Assembly (NCBI GenBank): GCA_038501625.1
Contig: JAZAYU010000183.1
Span: 806,001-870,000, forward strand
DNA length: 64,000 nt
Source of the DNA: Corbicula japonica
Taxonomy: Eukaryota > Mollusca > Bivalvia > Venerida > Cyrenidae
Reading direction: 5' to 3'
The position numbers were made by a program, and so were the translations under genes. Every line of letters starts with the position of its first letter. Position 1 is the stretch's first letter. Below, in pieces: positions 1-11,456 of the stretch. The notes below the pieces were generated by a model, which did not search any database, had not been told where the DNA came from, and saw only the letters and a list, made by a program, of their open reading frames with translations.

Positions 1-977
1 TTGCAATTTGTAGACTTTGTTCTTACGACTACATCTTGCATATTCATGATCAGTCAGTTTTTTCAAATAAAATATCTTTTAAAACACAGTCTGGACAATG
101 TTTATGATGACCAACGATATTCTAAAGACACTGTCTGGACTATGAAGATTGTTATGCCGTCCCACGATATGCTAAAAGGACATTATTTGTCTATCTTTAA
201 GCATTATTTTATATTCAGCACAGTAAAAGGAACAAAATGCGATAGTAAATCTTTCACATGATTTGATTTATCAAGAAGAATGTATCAAAACTTTGAGTTA
301 CTTGTGAATTTAAGATGATTTTATTCACAAATTATTGACATTAATAAGGTTATGTGTCTCTTTCTTAGCCCTTATCTGCATTCGATATAATGACTGTGCT
401 GTTTGTTTGACAGGTTGGCGAATAATATTTTCTTATGCCTTAGACTTTCTTGGCAAAATATTTCCGACAGTAGGGTTAAAATAATTTGGAATAGTCTATT
501 CACACATTTTAGTTGCAAATTTAAAAAAATATATGAATAAATATTTCGTGTCCTGTTGTGATATTGAATACATTTTTTAACATATCCTTAAAAATAGATC
601 TGATATTACGTGTACACATTGATTAAACTACACATATTCATCCGCAATACCGCTAGCCGCATCATCACATTTATTTCAGAAAAGTACTTCTAAAAGCGCA
701 TATACTGTACATACACTTAACAAAAATATTTAAGTGTTACACACATATCTATGTTACTCAGCTTAAAACTGTAACGTAACAATCATATGCAAAGACTTAC
801 ATTAATTTTATTGTTGAAAGTAGCGTTATTTGTGGTGTGGCGGCCATAGAAATTATCCCCGTAAACACGTTATGCGGTGTGCTTTGGCTAGGCGCTGTCG
901 CCGTCTGGTACGGGTTTGATTCCATTATGGACAATATTATTTATAATAAGTTTGGCGGAAATTTTAAGAATTGACTT

Positions 978-1157
978 GGGCTGAAGGTTATAAAGCTAAG
1001 ATTGGAAACCAGTCTCAAATCTCAAGCATCTGATTGGCTGAAATGGTGACCAGTCTGATTGGCTGAAATGGCGACTGGTCGCCATTTCAGCCAATCAGAT
1101 GCTTGAGATGCTTGAGATTTGAGACTGGTTTCCATGCTCAGTTTTATAACCTTGGGC
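978..1157. mobile_element. Foldback MITE, CCAAT family
   Basis: Inverted repeat bounded by GGGCTGAAGGTTATAAA and TTTATAACCTTGGGC, with GATTGGCTGAAATGG/CCATTTCAGCCAATC near the centre. This copy has extra repeats at the centre. Confidence 0.9.
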
Positions 1158-1530
1158 ACCGTTCTTACAAGATTCCTGTTTCATAAACTTGTTATACAAG
1201 AGCGCTTGATATTGTTTTCATTGTTCGGTAATAACACCGAACATTTCATTTTATTAAATTTAATTCTGTAAATCTAGGATCTTTAGGACATAGTCTGAAC
1301 TTAAAAGAGCAGCAATGAATTATTCTATACCATTACAATTTGCTTTTGACAGAATTTGCAAACAAGCATTAATGACAACTAAATATGGAGTCGTCATCGC
1401 ACAAATGCCATGATTCTTTTCCACCAATTTAATTATCGCACTTACTCGAAATGTCAATCGATAGTTTATTCTTCAGTGCATTTTATTATCAGCGAAAGCA
1501 TTTGCAAACCAATCAATTAGTTGGATTATA

Positions 1531-1918
1531 TGGGGCATGCCACTGGAAACTGTGTCTTCGGTCGTATTTTGTGACATTTTAGTTGTTACTATATTTAGAA
1601 ATACCTTACAATTATCTATTATTTCTTCATAGGTAATAGTTGATCGCGATGCACATATTGACCAAAAAGTTTTATCTTATTAGAAAAAAATTACAATTAT
1701 CTGTGTTGTTTAAAAGGTAAGTTGGTTACTCATTTTTTCAATAGATTATTTTTACGAAATATATTATAAACAATATCGTCTGCTAATTTTTATGATGTCA
1801 TTTAAAAGAATAATGTCAACTTCCGAAGATACATATTTCCGTGACGCACCACATTTAACTATTTCATAAACTGAAGAACCGTGACGCACCACATTTAACC
1901 ATTTCATAAACTGAAGAA
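1531..1918. mobile_element. CRE-type MITE, diverged, with a 39-bp end duplication
   Basis: Ends GGGGCATGCCACTGGAAA and CCGTGACGCACCACA. The right end (GTGACGCACCACATTTAAC and the next 20 bp) is present twice in tandem at 1841-1918. Confidence 0.7.
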
Positions 1919-2277
1919 AAGAATTATGCACTTAGCTTTGCAAGCGGTTATTAACACGGCTTGCAGGCGATTGACCTTCTCAAAGCGAAAAATCAGTCTG
2001 ACGAAAAATAAAGGTATATATACTATGTGTTATAATTTCCATTTATTACATAGCCTATGGGCTAGAAGGTTAATTACTTATAGTCTGTTCGGTAGATCAA
2101 TGTCACTGAAGTCAGATCGAACAAAATGTTAGATCTGATGAAAAATACTAAAACGTGTGCATTTTTCCATAAAATACTCGTGCACGCATTACAAAAGAAT
2201 TAAAGCTGATTTTAAAATCTGGAAATTTAAACGTTAATTTCAATTGCAGACAAGCGACTAACAATTTGACACATAGA

Positions 2278-2425
2278 GGATATTTGTTTTTACCAGTGTA
2301 AGATAGAAATATATTTCACCGAGTGATTTTCACGAGTGGCGAAGCCACGAGTGAAAATACATAATTCCGGAGTTCATGAGTGAAATATATGTCTATCTTT
2401 CACTAGTAAAAACAAATTTTCTTTT
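2278..2425. repeat. Foldback with TTTTCACGAGTGG arms
   Basis: Arms AAATATATTTCACC...TTTTCACGAGTGG face CCACGAGTGAAAAT...GTGAAATATAT around a short GCGAAGC-type centre. Outer parts pair TTTGTTTTTACCAGTG with CACTAGTAAAAACAAA. Confidence 0.8.
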
Positions 2426-2469
2426 TATTTTATGCTTTTAGTGCAAAATTTGCGTCAATTTGACAGAAA

Positions 2470-2535
2470 AGTTGCAAGAAATGGCGCCAAAACCGCTCGT
2501 TTATGACGTGACGTCATGACGTCAAATATACAAAT
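2470..2535. other. Cluster of CRE-like and E2F-like motifs beside the foldback
   Basis: Contains ATGGCGCCAAAA followed by overlapping TGACGTGACGTCATGACGTC motifs. The strings match CREB/ATF and E2F site consensus, but they lie far from any gene start and are probably part of a repeat. Confidence 0.35.
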
Positions 2536-3041
2536 TTGAGCCCGTTTTCTAAACGTTCTAATTTGGTATGTTATGTGCGTTTGCGTACCAACGTGAAAAA
2601 AATGAGTGAAAATAAAAATGATATCCCACAGTTTGAAAACAGTGAAATACCACTTTTATTTCACCGGGAAAATTCTATAATTCACTGAAAAGTATAAATA
2701 AAATCTAGTAATCGTATCGTTGAGGTACTTCTTTTGGTTTGGGAAAAGGCAGTATTAAAGCAAATATTTGTTCATAGTACATGACAGCCTTACTAAGGTA
2801 ACTAATCTGTATCATCAAACTACTACGTTCTAATACACTAAAGATAGATTAAAATGGATGCAATTATAGTTTGTTTTAAGTTTTGTAAATCTACAAACAG
2901 AGAAACACCTATGCCTTTGACGTGAACGAAAAAAGTGAAAAGTACATATCAGCAAAACAACTGCGTCCAAAACTATAGAGGATAAGAGAGCATGGGATTG
3001 TAATATTATTAATTACAAAAAAGACACTAACAACAAGTACA

Positions 3042-3155
3042 GGGCTGAAGGTTATAAAGCTGAGATTGGAAACCAGTCTCAGATCTCAAGCATCTCAGCC
3101 AATCAGATGCTTGAGATTTGAGACTGGTTTCCATGCTCAGTTTTATAACGTTGGG
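3042..3155. mobile_element. Foldback MITE, CCAAT family, centre deleted
   Basis: Same termini as the 978 copy, but the central stem is shortened to TCTCAGCCAATCAG. Confidence 0.88.
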
Positions 3156-4270
3156 ACCAGAAAATGAAAACCTGTGTATGAACGGCCAGTGACAAAGCAT
3201 TTTGCCTCTGGTGGTTTGAACAAGGTTCTATGTTGCACCAATCTTAAAACTTACCCCTACCGATTATCTAACAAGAACATATTAATATAAATTCTATTTG
3301 CTCCACAATGTTGAATGCAAAACCACACAAACATTCAACATAACAAACAAATAGCATTGTTAAGTGAAATATAAAACATTCCTTTTTTATTTGGATAAAC
3401 AGAGTTAAACGTGATTTAGGAGCATGGATAGTCAGTATCTGACACATTTTGTAATTAAGCCCCGTGAGGAAATTGCAGTAATTGCTTTAGGGCTAAAAGC
3501 AAAGAACTATTAATTATTTAATAACTGAATTCAATTACGTATCATCGCTTTGCAGGAATTGTACATTTGTTTCTCATTTAATCTTCCTAACTTAATCTAC
3601 GAAAACGAAATGGGTTTTATTCAATTTTCGTAAGCTGGCTTAACACGTCAGTTGAGCAATTCTCACTTGACAAACATGTTTCAGAAACCTCTGAAAGACT
3701 GAAGTGCAGAGCAGACTTAAATAGATTTTTATATGCTAATATAAACATTTGTTGGTTCTGTGTTCAAATAAAAGAAAAGGAAAAAATTTAAAGCCACCGA
3801 ACATACAAAGTATTTGCAGGCTCGGTTAAATTGAGCCTGTCCATGGGCAGTTATGGAATTGCATAATACTGCCCACGCCGCCTAGCCCCGGGTTGAGTCC
3901 AACTCAATATCTCCATCAATAAACAATTCAATTAAGATTCATCCGAAACGACAGTTTGCATTTGGCGGTAAATATGCGATATTTTTATATTAACACCATT
4001 CCATGGCCAGCGGCATATGGTTCCCAGATAAAATATATAGGTTAAACTGATACAAACAGCTTTAACCAAGTTGAAAATATTTCCTTTGGTTGTATAATCT
4101 GAACGTTAATATTGAATTTTTAAGCAAATATGTAAAAAGGGAACTCAAAGACGCTAAACATGTCAAATAAAAACACATTGCAGATTCGATTTAAATAAGT
4201 CTGTTCATGAGCTGTAGCTGCCTTGTCTAAGTTGAGCGAAAAATAAAATTAACATATGTCAAAAGTAAAT

Positions 4271-4532
4271 TTGGGGCACGTCACGGGAAAAGGTACCTTC
4301 GGTCATTTTTAGTGATATTTGAGTTTTTACTAAATTTAGAAATAACTTACAACTATAAATCAATTTCTTTTAACTGAAATGTGATTTTGTTACACACTTT
4401 GACAATAAAATGAGATTTTTACCGCGAAATGCATTTTATAAGTTATGTCGTCTGCTCAACTTAATGACGTCATTTTTAAAAATTGACGTCAAAGGCCCGA
4501 ATGTACCTTTTTCCTGTGACGCGCCTCATTTA
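4271..4532. mobile_element. CRE-type MITE
   Basis: Starts GGGGCACGTCACGGGAAAAG and ends CTTTTTCCTGTGACGCGCC. Internal ATGACGTCATTT and TTGACGTCAAA motifs. Confidence 0.8.
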
Positions 4533-4837
4533 TAAATCACACTAGACGGATGTTTAGTTGAACCCCTGTGTCGCCCTCGTGCCTTTGTCGGAACTAACGT
4601 TACGTTTTTGGGATAAAATTCTAAGGAGGTACATTATGAAAGCAGACAGGTGCGAAATGACCTAAGCCATAGCATCCAGAAACAAATCAGACATGAAAGA
4701 CAAGAAATCACGTTGACGAACCAAAAGAAGGTTGTTAATCACCAATGTTCATATGTCAAAGGTTTTGAAAATTCCTATAGAACTCTTAAAGTACATAGTC
4801 GTTCCAGAGTCCTAGAAAACACAATAATACAAAAAAA

Positions 4838-5075
4838 ACATGTTCAAAACTAACACTGCCGGTTAAATAATACAACAGACATGTTCAAACCACTACTTGT
4901 GGTAAAATAATTCAAAATAACATGTTTAAAATTAATACACTGCCGGTTAATCAATACAAGATCACATGTTCAAAAATAATACTGTTGGTAAAAAAAATTA
5001 CAAAATTATGTGATTTATACCAATAATCGTAGTAAAATAACATGTTCAAAATGAATACCACCGGTTAATAAAGAG
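4838..5075. repeat. About 60-bp degenerate tandem repeat
   Basis: About four units share ACATGTTCAAAA, then a CACTGCCGGTTAA-like block. Confidence 0.65.
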
Positions 5076-5335
5076 ATCGCACTGTTGTAGGACAATATTA
5101 ATTTGAATGAGTGTATCCAGCTGATAAAATCAATATTGACATTGTTTATTGTTGTGTTTGTTTTGGATATTAACTAATTGGTTAAATACTTATTATAGTT
5201 TTTCATCATATACGCACACATTGTTAAATAACCCAATAAGTATGGATACTATAATTATGCAGTGGTAATTTGTGTTTACCAGCGTAAAATATATTTATAC
5301 TATTCAAAAGGATTCTCTTTGCAGAGTAATAAAAA

Positions 5336-5518
5336 TACAGTCAAACTTGTCTACAAAAACCACTCAGGGGAGAACCTAAAAGTGATTTTTTAGGCAGGTG
5401 GTCTTTGTTCACATGTAAATTTGTTCTTTAAATCAATTAGTGGGACAAATAAAATGTGGTCTTTGTCCACAGGTGGTCTTTTTTCACAGGTCGTCTTTAG
5501 CTCAGGTTTGACTGTATA
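5336..5518. mobile_element. Short MITE with TACAGTCAAAC ends
   Basis: TACAGTCAAACTTG at the left and CAGGTTTGACTGTA at the right, with GGTGGTCTTTG repeats inside. Related sequence lies at 30575-30742 and 31605-31797. Confidence 0.75.
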
Positions 5519-6305
5519 TGAAAATGTTATTTGCAAATTAAATTAATATGTACTCAGATGATTTAGTCATATAAATTAAACCTAAAGTCTTAGGATCAAA
5601 ATAAATATATTTGCTTTTAAAACGAAGGAACTCAGCTCCAATTTTCTCATGTTTTTTTAAAATTAGAAAATTCAACATTTCAAAAATACATTTCATTTTT
5701 GCTGAAGGGAATTGTATAAGTCTTGTAAAAGATAATCTTATAATATTTTTATTGTAAAGATATGCGATTCTATACTCAACAAAAATAAAAAGTATCCACT
5801 TTCCTATTTTAAATTTTGTAAAATTTGAAAATGAAAACTCAAAATTCTATATGTAAACAAACTTGCTTTTCTGTTATCAATGCAAAGGGATAAAGTGTTC
5901 TTGAAAATCTGCAGCCACAACTTAGTTATCTTTCCCTTTGTTATAATTAGGGTTTCAGTAAAATGTCAGTGATTCTTTGAATCATTTACATTTATTTCAA
6001 TTAAATCACTTTCTTTACCTCTTGTTATCAATAAAATCACAAAATATTCACCAATAACACAACTGGTCATTGATAAACAATGATAGAAAATCCAATAATT
6101 TCCAATTACCTTCCTTTAAATTAAATATGTTGTGTTTTGTAATCCATGATTATTTGGTATTCGATTGGCAGTTTCTAAGGTCTTGGGGTGGAAGTTTTTA
6201 TTAATGAACAGTTTAACTTAAAAACAACTGAGATTAACTAACAAAACACCATTCAAAGCTTTCCTTTGGGATAAGTGTGAGGCTAGTGCACCCTAGAACC
6301 TATTT

Positions 6306-6601
6306 TTTTTTTTTTAATTTTTTTGGCGTTCACCTTTTCGGCGTGTAAGCGTGGTGCTGCGCTTTTGGATAGGAGACCGCCATATTGCAGGCTCAGCACC
6401 TCCGACTTCGGATCTCCTTGCGGGTCCTCCTATACCGACACCCGCCGAATCGGTCGTAATGCTAACCCTTACACCCTGAGCGCCAAGGAGGGAAGCCATT
6501 ACTACCATTTTTAAAGTCTTTGGTATGACCCGGCCGGGGATCGAACCCACGACCTCCCAGTCCGGAAGCGGACGCTCTACCTACTGAGCTAACCGGGCTG
6601 G
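6306..6601 (-). mobile_element. tRNA-derived SINE, family 1 copy 1
   Basis: On the - strand a tRNA-like head with A box TAGCTCAGTAGG and B box GGTTCGATCCC is followed by a body of about 220 bp and an A-rich tail. It is flanked by a 12-bp target duplication, TAGAACCTATTT, at 6294-6305 and 6602-6613. Open frames here are SINE-derived. Confidence 0.92.
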
Positions 6602-7325
6602 TAGAACCTATTTAAAACCATAAACACCCAGTGGCAAATACAGTATGATTGAGACTGCTAAAAACTCACATTAAAACATTGAAAATTTTATTCAATCATA
6701 ATGTAATTGGCTGTGTCTTATTAATATCAATGTCAATATCAAGTGATATCAGGAGTTTTTCAGAAGAACAACGTGTATTTAATATAAAAGGCGATTCATT
6801 AATACATATGCTAACGATACCACTAAATATTTTACATTGTAAATTTGTTCAAATCAGATATTCCAGTTAACGATGTACAAAAAAGTACGTCATGTCTGCG
6901 GGGAAAACTTTGTTAAACCTAGAAAATAAACTTTTACAAAAGACAGTTCATTTTGGCGTCTTAGATGTTGCACAAAAGAAAATAAGGCTCCAAGTTAAAC
7001 TGACAAGAACATGCAAATTAGATTGTTACAAGATTTTGATCCGGAACTATTAAGTTACACAATAAATTTGCTTTGGGACAAAGCAATCTCGAAGACAAAC
7101 AAAGGCAAATATGTTGGCTTATTAGATTAAAGAATGAGAGAAGATCATTTAATTGTCACCAAGACGAAACGAATAACAGACCGAATTTCTCAAATTAATA
7201 CAGTTGTAGTCAGTGTACTAAATCTTTCAAGTATTTTACAGTAATTAGAAGTATAAGTGGACGAATTTTCTGTGAAGGGCATCAGAAAGAGCTGGAATCA
7301 CTTTAATTAAAGTAGTATCTGAATT

Positions 7326-7574
7326 GGGGCGCGTCACGGGAAAAGGTACCTTCGGACAGTTGACGTCAATTATTGAAATGACGTCGTTAATTTGTGCAGA
7401 CGACATTCATTATTATGCATTTCGCGGTAAAAATACCATTTTATTGTCAAAATTTGCAAAAAATCGCCTTTAAGTTATCAGAGAAAAAAATAGATTGTTG
7501 TAAGTTCTTTCTAAATATAGTAACAACTTATATGTCACAAAATATGACCGAAGGTACCTTTTCCCGTGGCGTGC
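7326..7574. mobile_element. CRE-type MITE, best-preserved copy
   Basis: Inverted ends of about 30 bp: GGGGCGCGTCACGGGAAAAG...CTTCGG against CCGAAGG...CTTTTCCCGTGGCGTGCCCC. Flanked by AATT on both sides. Internal GTTGACGTCAATT and AATGACGTCGTT. Confidence 0.9.
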
Positions 7575-8312
7575 CCCAATTGATCTTGATGAGTATTTGC
7601 TTTAGCATGCAATATTGTCGCGTCAATGGGTGTGTTCGAGATAATTCACCAAGGAAACATATTTTTGTTTGTTGATATAAGAACCGGTAGGGGTAAATGT
7701 GAATTTGCTGAACCCTAGAACCTAGTACAGACCTACATTGGCAAAAATGCATTACCGCTGTCCATTTGAATGTGGTACTCGGGTTCACATTTTTGTTAAC
7801 TTTTTGCGGCGTCTTTTTTGTGTATTATGCTATAAATACATGCTCTCTTTTCCCATCTCATTTTGACTGTGTAGTAAGCTGCGTGTTTTTAACGTGGTTA
7901 TACCTGATGTGCATATCGCACCTGTTGATATAAATTCGTCTATGCTCAAATACAATTACAGCAGAAACCAAATCTGCTTTGGGGTTTTAGACTGTCAAAA
8001 GGTTATTAGAAATATCTCCAGATAATCCACCGACTAAATTTATTTGTTTGAAACATAATTTTTTTAAAAACCGCTGATATCCATCTACGTATAACTTTCT
8101 GTGTCATGCTTTTGCTTTCATTTCGACTCAACGTATGTGGCTATTCTTAAAAAAAGGAAAGGCCCGTTACTGTGTATTTTACATTTTTATCCATGTTCTA
8201 AGTCATTTAAAAGCCCAGTTTAATTGTAAGATATAAATAACTTACAAATTTAAACCATTCACTTTAGCTAAGGGAGCACATCAATCACGAATCTTCACCT
8301 GAATAGTACGAC

Positions 8313-8446
8313 ATTACTGAGAATAGAAAACAGTCTCAAATCTCAAGGATCTGATTGGCTAAAATGGTGACTGGTCGCCATTTCAGCCAATCAGATGCTT
8401 GAGATTTGAGACTGGTTTCATTCGCAGTTTTATAATTTTGGGGCCA
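8313..8446. mobile_element. Foldback MITE, CCAAT family
   Basis: GAGAATAGAAAACAGTCTC pairs with GAGACTGGTTTCATTCGC around a GGTGACTGGTCGCC centre. Confidence 0.88.
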
Positions 8447-10076
8447 GAACACGACATTACAGGGATTGGTTTCGTTCACACTTTATCGATTTTTAATCCT
8501 CAAGCTGAAAGCTACAATTATCAGTAAAATTCTTCATGTATAAGGTGTTAATAAATGACGAAAACAATCCGTACTCAGTCACCTTCGGACTTGCCATATG
8601 AAGAAACATTAGTGTTGCCTACCTGAACTATAATTTAATAACAAGGTGCTCGTATGATTCAAAGGACAATATACAAAGACTTGCTGGAACAAGACCATCT
8701 TATATTCTTCGACTGATATAAAATAGAGTTTTATTTTAAAAGGAAATAATTAAGTTATAAAGGTATGTAAGTCAATATATATTTTACGTGAAATAAAATG
8801 TGTGAATTAAAAATGTCCCATTTGCATTTATTATAAAGAATTATTTATACAAACAAACGGAACTCGTAATGGGAATACTATTCCTAATTGCTATTACAAA
8901 ATATAGCTGAGCCTCGTTATGAGAAAATATCTCCAGTAATATATTTTAGCATTTTCAGTGTTTGCTATTTTAAGAAAGAACAAGACTTTATTTTCAATTT
9001 TCTATTAAACATAATATAATTTTCTAACACATTTTGAGTATATTTACTTTTGCGAATGGCATAATAATCATCGTCGTCTTCTCGATTCGTTAACGTTATT
9101 TTAAGGAATGACGTCAAATTATCGCAGATAAATTTTCGAATGACGCGGTCGAGTCATAGTTGACACGTGGGAAAATAATGCCAATTACTCTTCAAAAATA
9201 AAAAAAAATCAATTTTGAAAAATCAAATTAGTTAAGATCTGTTAACTTAAAGATATTTCGGTCAACAGCAAAGTATTTTCGATCGTCAGAAAAGAAAAAT
9301 GGGTCAGCCGCAAATTAAATTCGATCAACTGCAAAGTAATTTCGGTAATCTGCAAACATAAACAACTGAAAATATTTTATTTGCAGCTTTAAATAGTTAC
9401 TGTACATACATTCTGATACTTTTAGTCGAATGTTAGTGTCTCTGATATGCTGATATGCGTTAATATACAAATTTACATTTATTTTATGCTTTTCGGTGAA
9501 TAATGGATTTTTTTCAGTCAAATAAAAGTGATAATATACTGTTTTCAAACTGCGGAATATTGTTTTTTACTTTTTTCACTTTGTTACTTTCATAATATTC
9601 AGAATTTTAGAAAATCAGGTTCATATTTTGGTATATGAAATAAAATATAAATGATTTGATGTGGTACCCCTCTATTAAGTACACCTAATTTTCTGTGGGA
9701 ATATGTGCTTAATAGCGGGGTGTCCTTAATAGTGGGTTTTGTATCAGCGGACTCTGTAGACAATGTCCAATATATCCTCGGTTCTACATCGCAAGTACAT
9801 TGGTATTACATATTCAGTTAATATCAAAAATAAACACAGCAATAAACAATAACAAGATTGAATATAACAACTGGATATTCGAATTTAAAAAATAACATTG
9901 TCCTGTAAGAGTGCAATCTCTTAATTCACTCGCCAAAACTTGTTATCGGCAGTATTAAATTTGAACAAGTAGTTTTGTATTATTGTTGTATGAAACGTTG
10001 CTGAAAAAGCACCTCAGTTGGACTGGAAAATTTCAACACTCCTGGACTCTAAAACGAGTATGTGTTTACAAACTTA

Positions 10077-10280
10077 AAACTGTTTTGCCCCTACTGGGGA
10101 GCAAACCAGTACGGCGCCAGTGCCAAGCCATGCTACTTGTTAAGCTAGCCGGGACAACCCCACAAAGGTTTGATCGGATAGCCCTGATAAACGTAATCAT
10201 CACTGCATGACACCGGCGTCCGATTATTTAATGATATCAGTATTGACGATAAGTACGGGGAATCTTTTTCTAGAATTACG
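10077..10280 (-). mobile_element. tRNA-derived SINE, family 2 copy 1
   Basis: On the - strand it has a CCCGGCTAGCTTAAC-like A-box region and a GGTTTGCTCCC-like B-box region. It shares a body (GATCGGATAGC, CACTGCATGACA and TACGGGGA on the + strand) with the copy at 13440-13665. Boundaries are approximate. Confidence 0.65.
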
Positions 10281-10884
10281 TTTAAGGTCTTCTCAGAAAA
10301 CTTTTACCGCAAACACTTTGTTGATTAACAACTTTCTTGTGGTTCTTTATGATATCTTATCCGTTTGTTTATTTGTTTCTTGGTGCTTTCGTTTCGGATA
10401 GGTTATCATGCAACTGTCCCCAATGCTCGTTTTTAATTTATAATTTACATTCTTTTTAAAGTAATCTTATAGGATTAAAACTATTTCTCTCGAGTTCAAA
10501 CATATTTCAACTATGCCGAATTAAGCACAAACTAAAAGCTGTAGAAACATTGAATTTTCGCGCAAAGGTCTCAAAAAAATGTTCGCGCGAGCATATATTC
10601 ATACCTGTATTTCGCTGCAATTGCAATTGCAATTTCGCTGTAATTTAAAATCGCGCGAAATACGGAAAATTTAACCCGCGCGATATAAAATCGTACGACA
10701 GCAAAGTACGAGGGACTTTGTGTAATTGTTTGAGCCTGAGGCAGAGGATACATGACAAATTTGCATGAATGGAGTTATTGTTGAACATTTAGGAAAACAT
10801 GAATAAGTTAACTTTAACAGGCAACTTGTTTTTTTTTTGTTTTCATTTGTTTAAACAGTGTATGACAAAGCCAAGATATGTATT

Positions 10885-11111
10885 GGGGCGTGTCCGGACA
10901 GTTGACGTCAATCTTGAAAAAGACGTCATGAATTTGAGCATTCGACATTACTTATTATGCATTTCGCGGAAAAATACGATTATATTGCCAAAATATGTAA
11001 CAAAATGTGTTATTAGTAATGAGTAATAGATAATTGTAATGTCTTTCCAATACAGCAACAACTAAAATGTAAAAAAGTACCAAAGACACCTTTTCCCGTG
11101 GCGCGCCCCTT
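10885..11111. mobile_element. CRE-type MITE with a short left end
   Basis: Left end GGGGCGTGTCCGGACAG has lost the middle of the inverted repeat; right end CCTTTTCCCGTGGCGCGCCCC is intact. Confidence 0.78.
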
Positions 11112-11120
11112 TTATTTTTG

Positions 11121-11365
11121 GAGCGCATAAATCAATAATAATTTCTATTTCAGGAACCGTTTAATAGTAACCGACTACTCACGACAAATTACTTTTGTGT
11201 TACACGAGCGCATTAATCAATAAATATTTCTATTTCAGGAACCGTTTAACAGTAACCAATTACTCATGACAAATTACTTTTGTGTTACACGAGCGCATAA
11301 ATCAAATAAAATTTCTATTTCAGAAACCGTTTAACAGTAACCGATTACTTACACGACAAACTGTT
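11121..11365 (+). repeat. 85-bp direct repeat, about 2.9 copies, each carrying a 3' splice acceptor
   Basis: Units begin with GAGCGCATAAATC-like sequence at 11121, 11206 and 11291. Each contains a pyrimidine-rich ATTTCTATTTCAG acceptor (CAG at 11151, 11236 and 11321) followed by an AACCGTTTAA-type stretch. The last unit runs into the 5' leader of the neuropeptide start exon, so acceptor plus exon 5' end has been triplicated. Confidence 0.85.
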
Positions 11366-11381
11366 GTTTGCCGATCCCGCC

Positions 11382-11456
11382 ATGGTGCCACATTTAGACC
11401 GATTTCTCCTTGGGTTGTCACTACTGTGCCTCCATTACACTTTAGCAGATGACACC
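11382..11456 (+). CDS. Neuropeptide precursor coding exon 1 (signal peptide)
   Basis: Starts at the first ATG after a candidate 3' splice site at 11321-11323 and ends at a GTAAGT donor (phase 0). It encodes residues 1-25, almost all signal peptide. The upstream acceptor suggests at least one non-coding exon further 5' that I could not place. Confidence 0.85.

Larger units (their letters stand above)
1..11120. other. Intergenic, repeat-bearing, no gene recognised
   Basis: No open reading frame here has a recognisable domain or plausible exon structure. Discrete repeats are listed separately (foldbacks, CRE-type MITEs, two SINE families, short tandem repeats). The stretches 1-830, 3160-4260, 5520-6290, 6615-7320, 7580-8310 and 8450-10070 are AT-rich and I see nothing definite in them. 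An unseen 5' untranslated exon of the neuropeptide gene could lie in the right-hand part. Confidence 0.6.

Noticed and set aside
2470..2535. Promoter with CRE and E2F sites
   Set aside because: No gene follows within reach, and similar motifs occur in repeats of this window.
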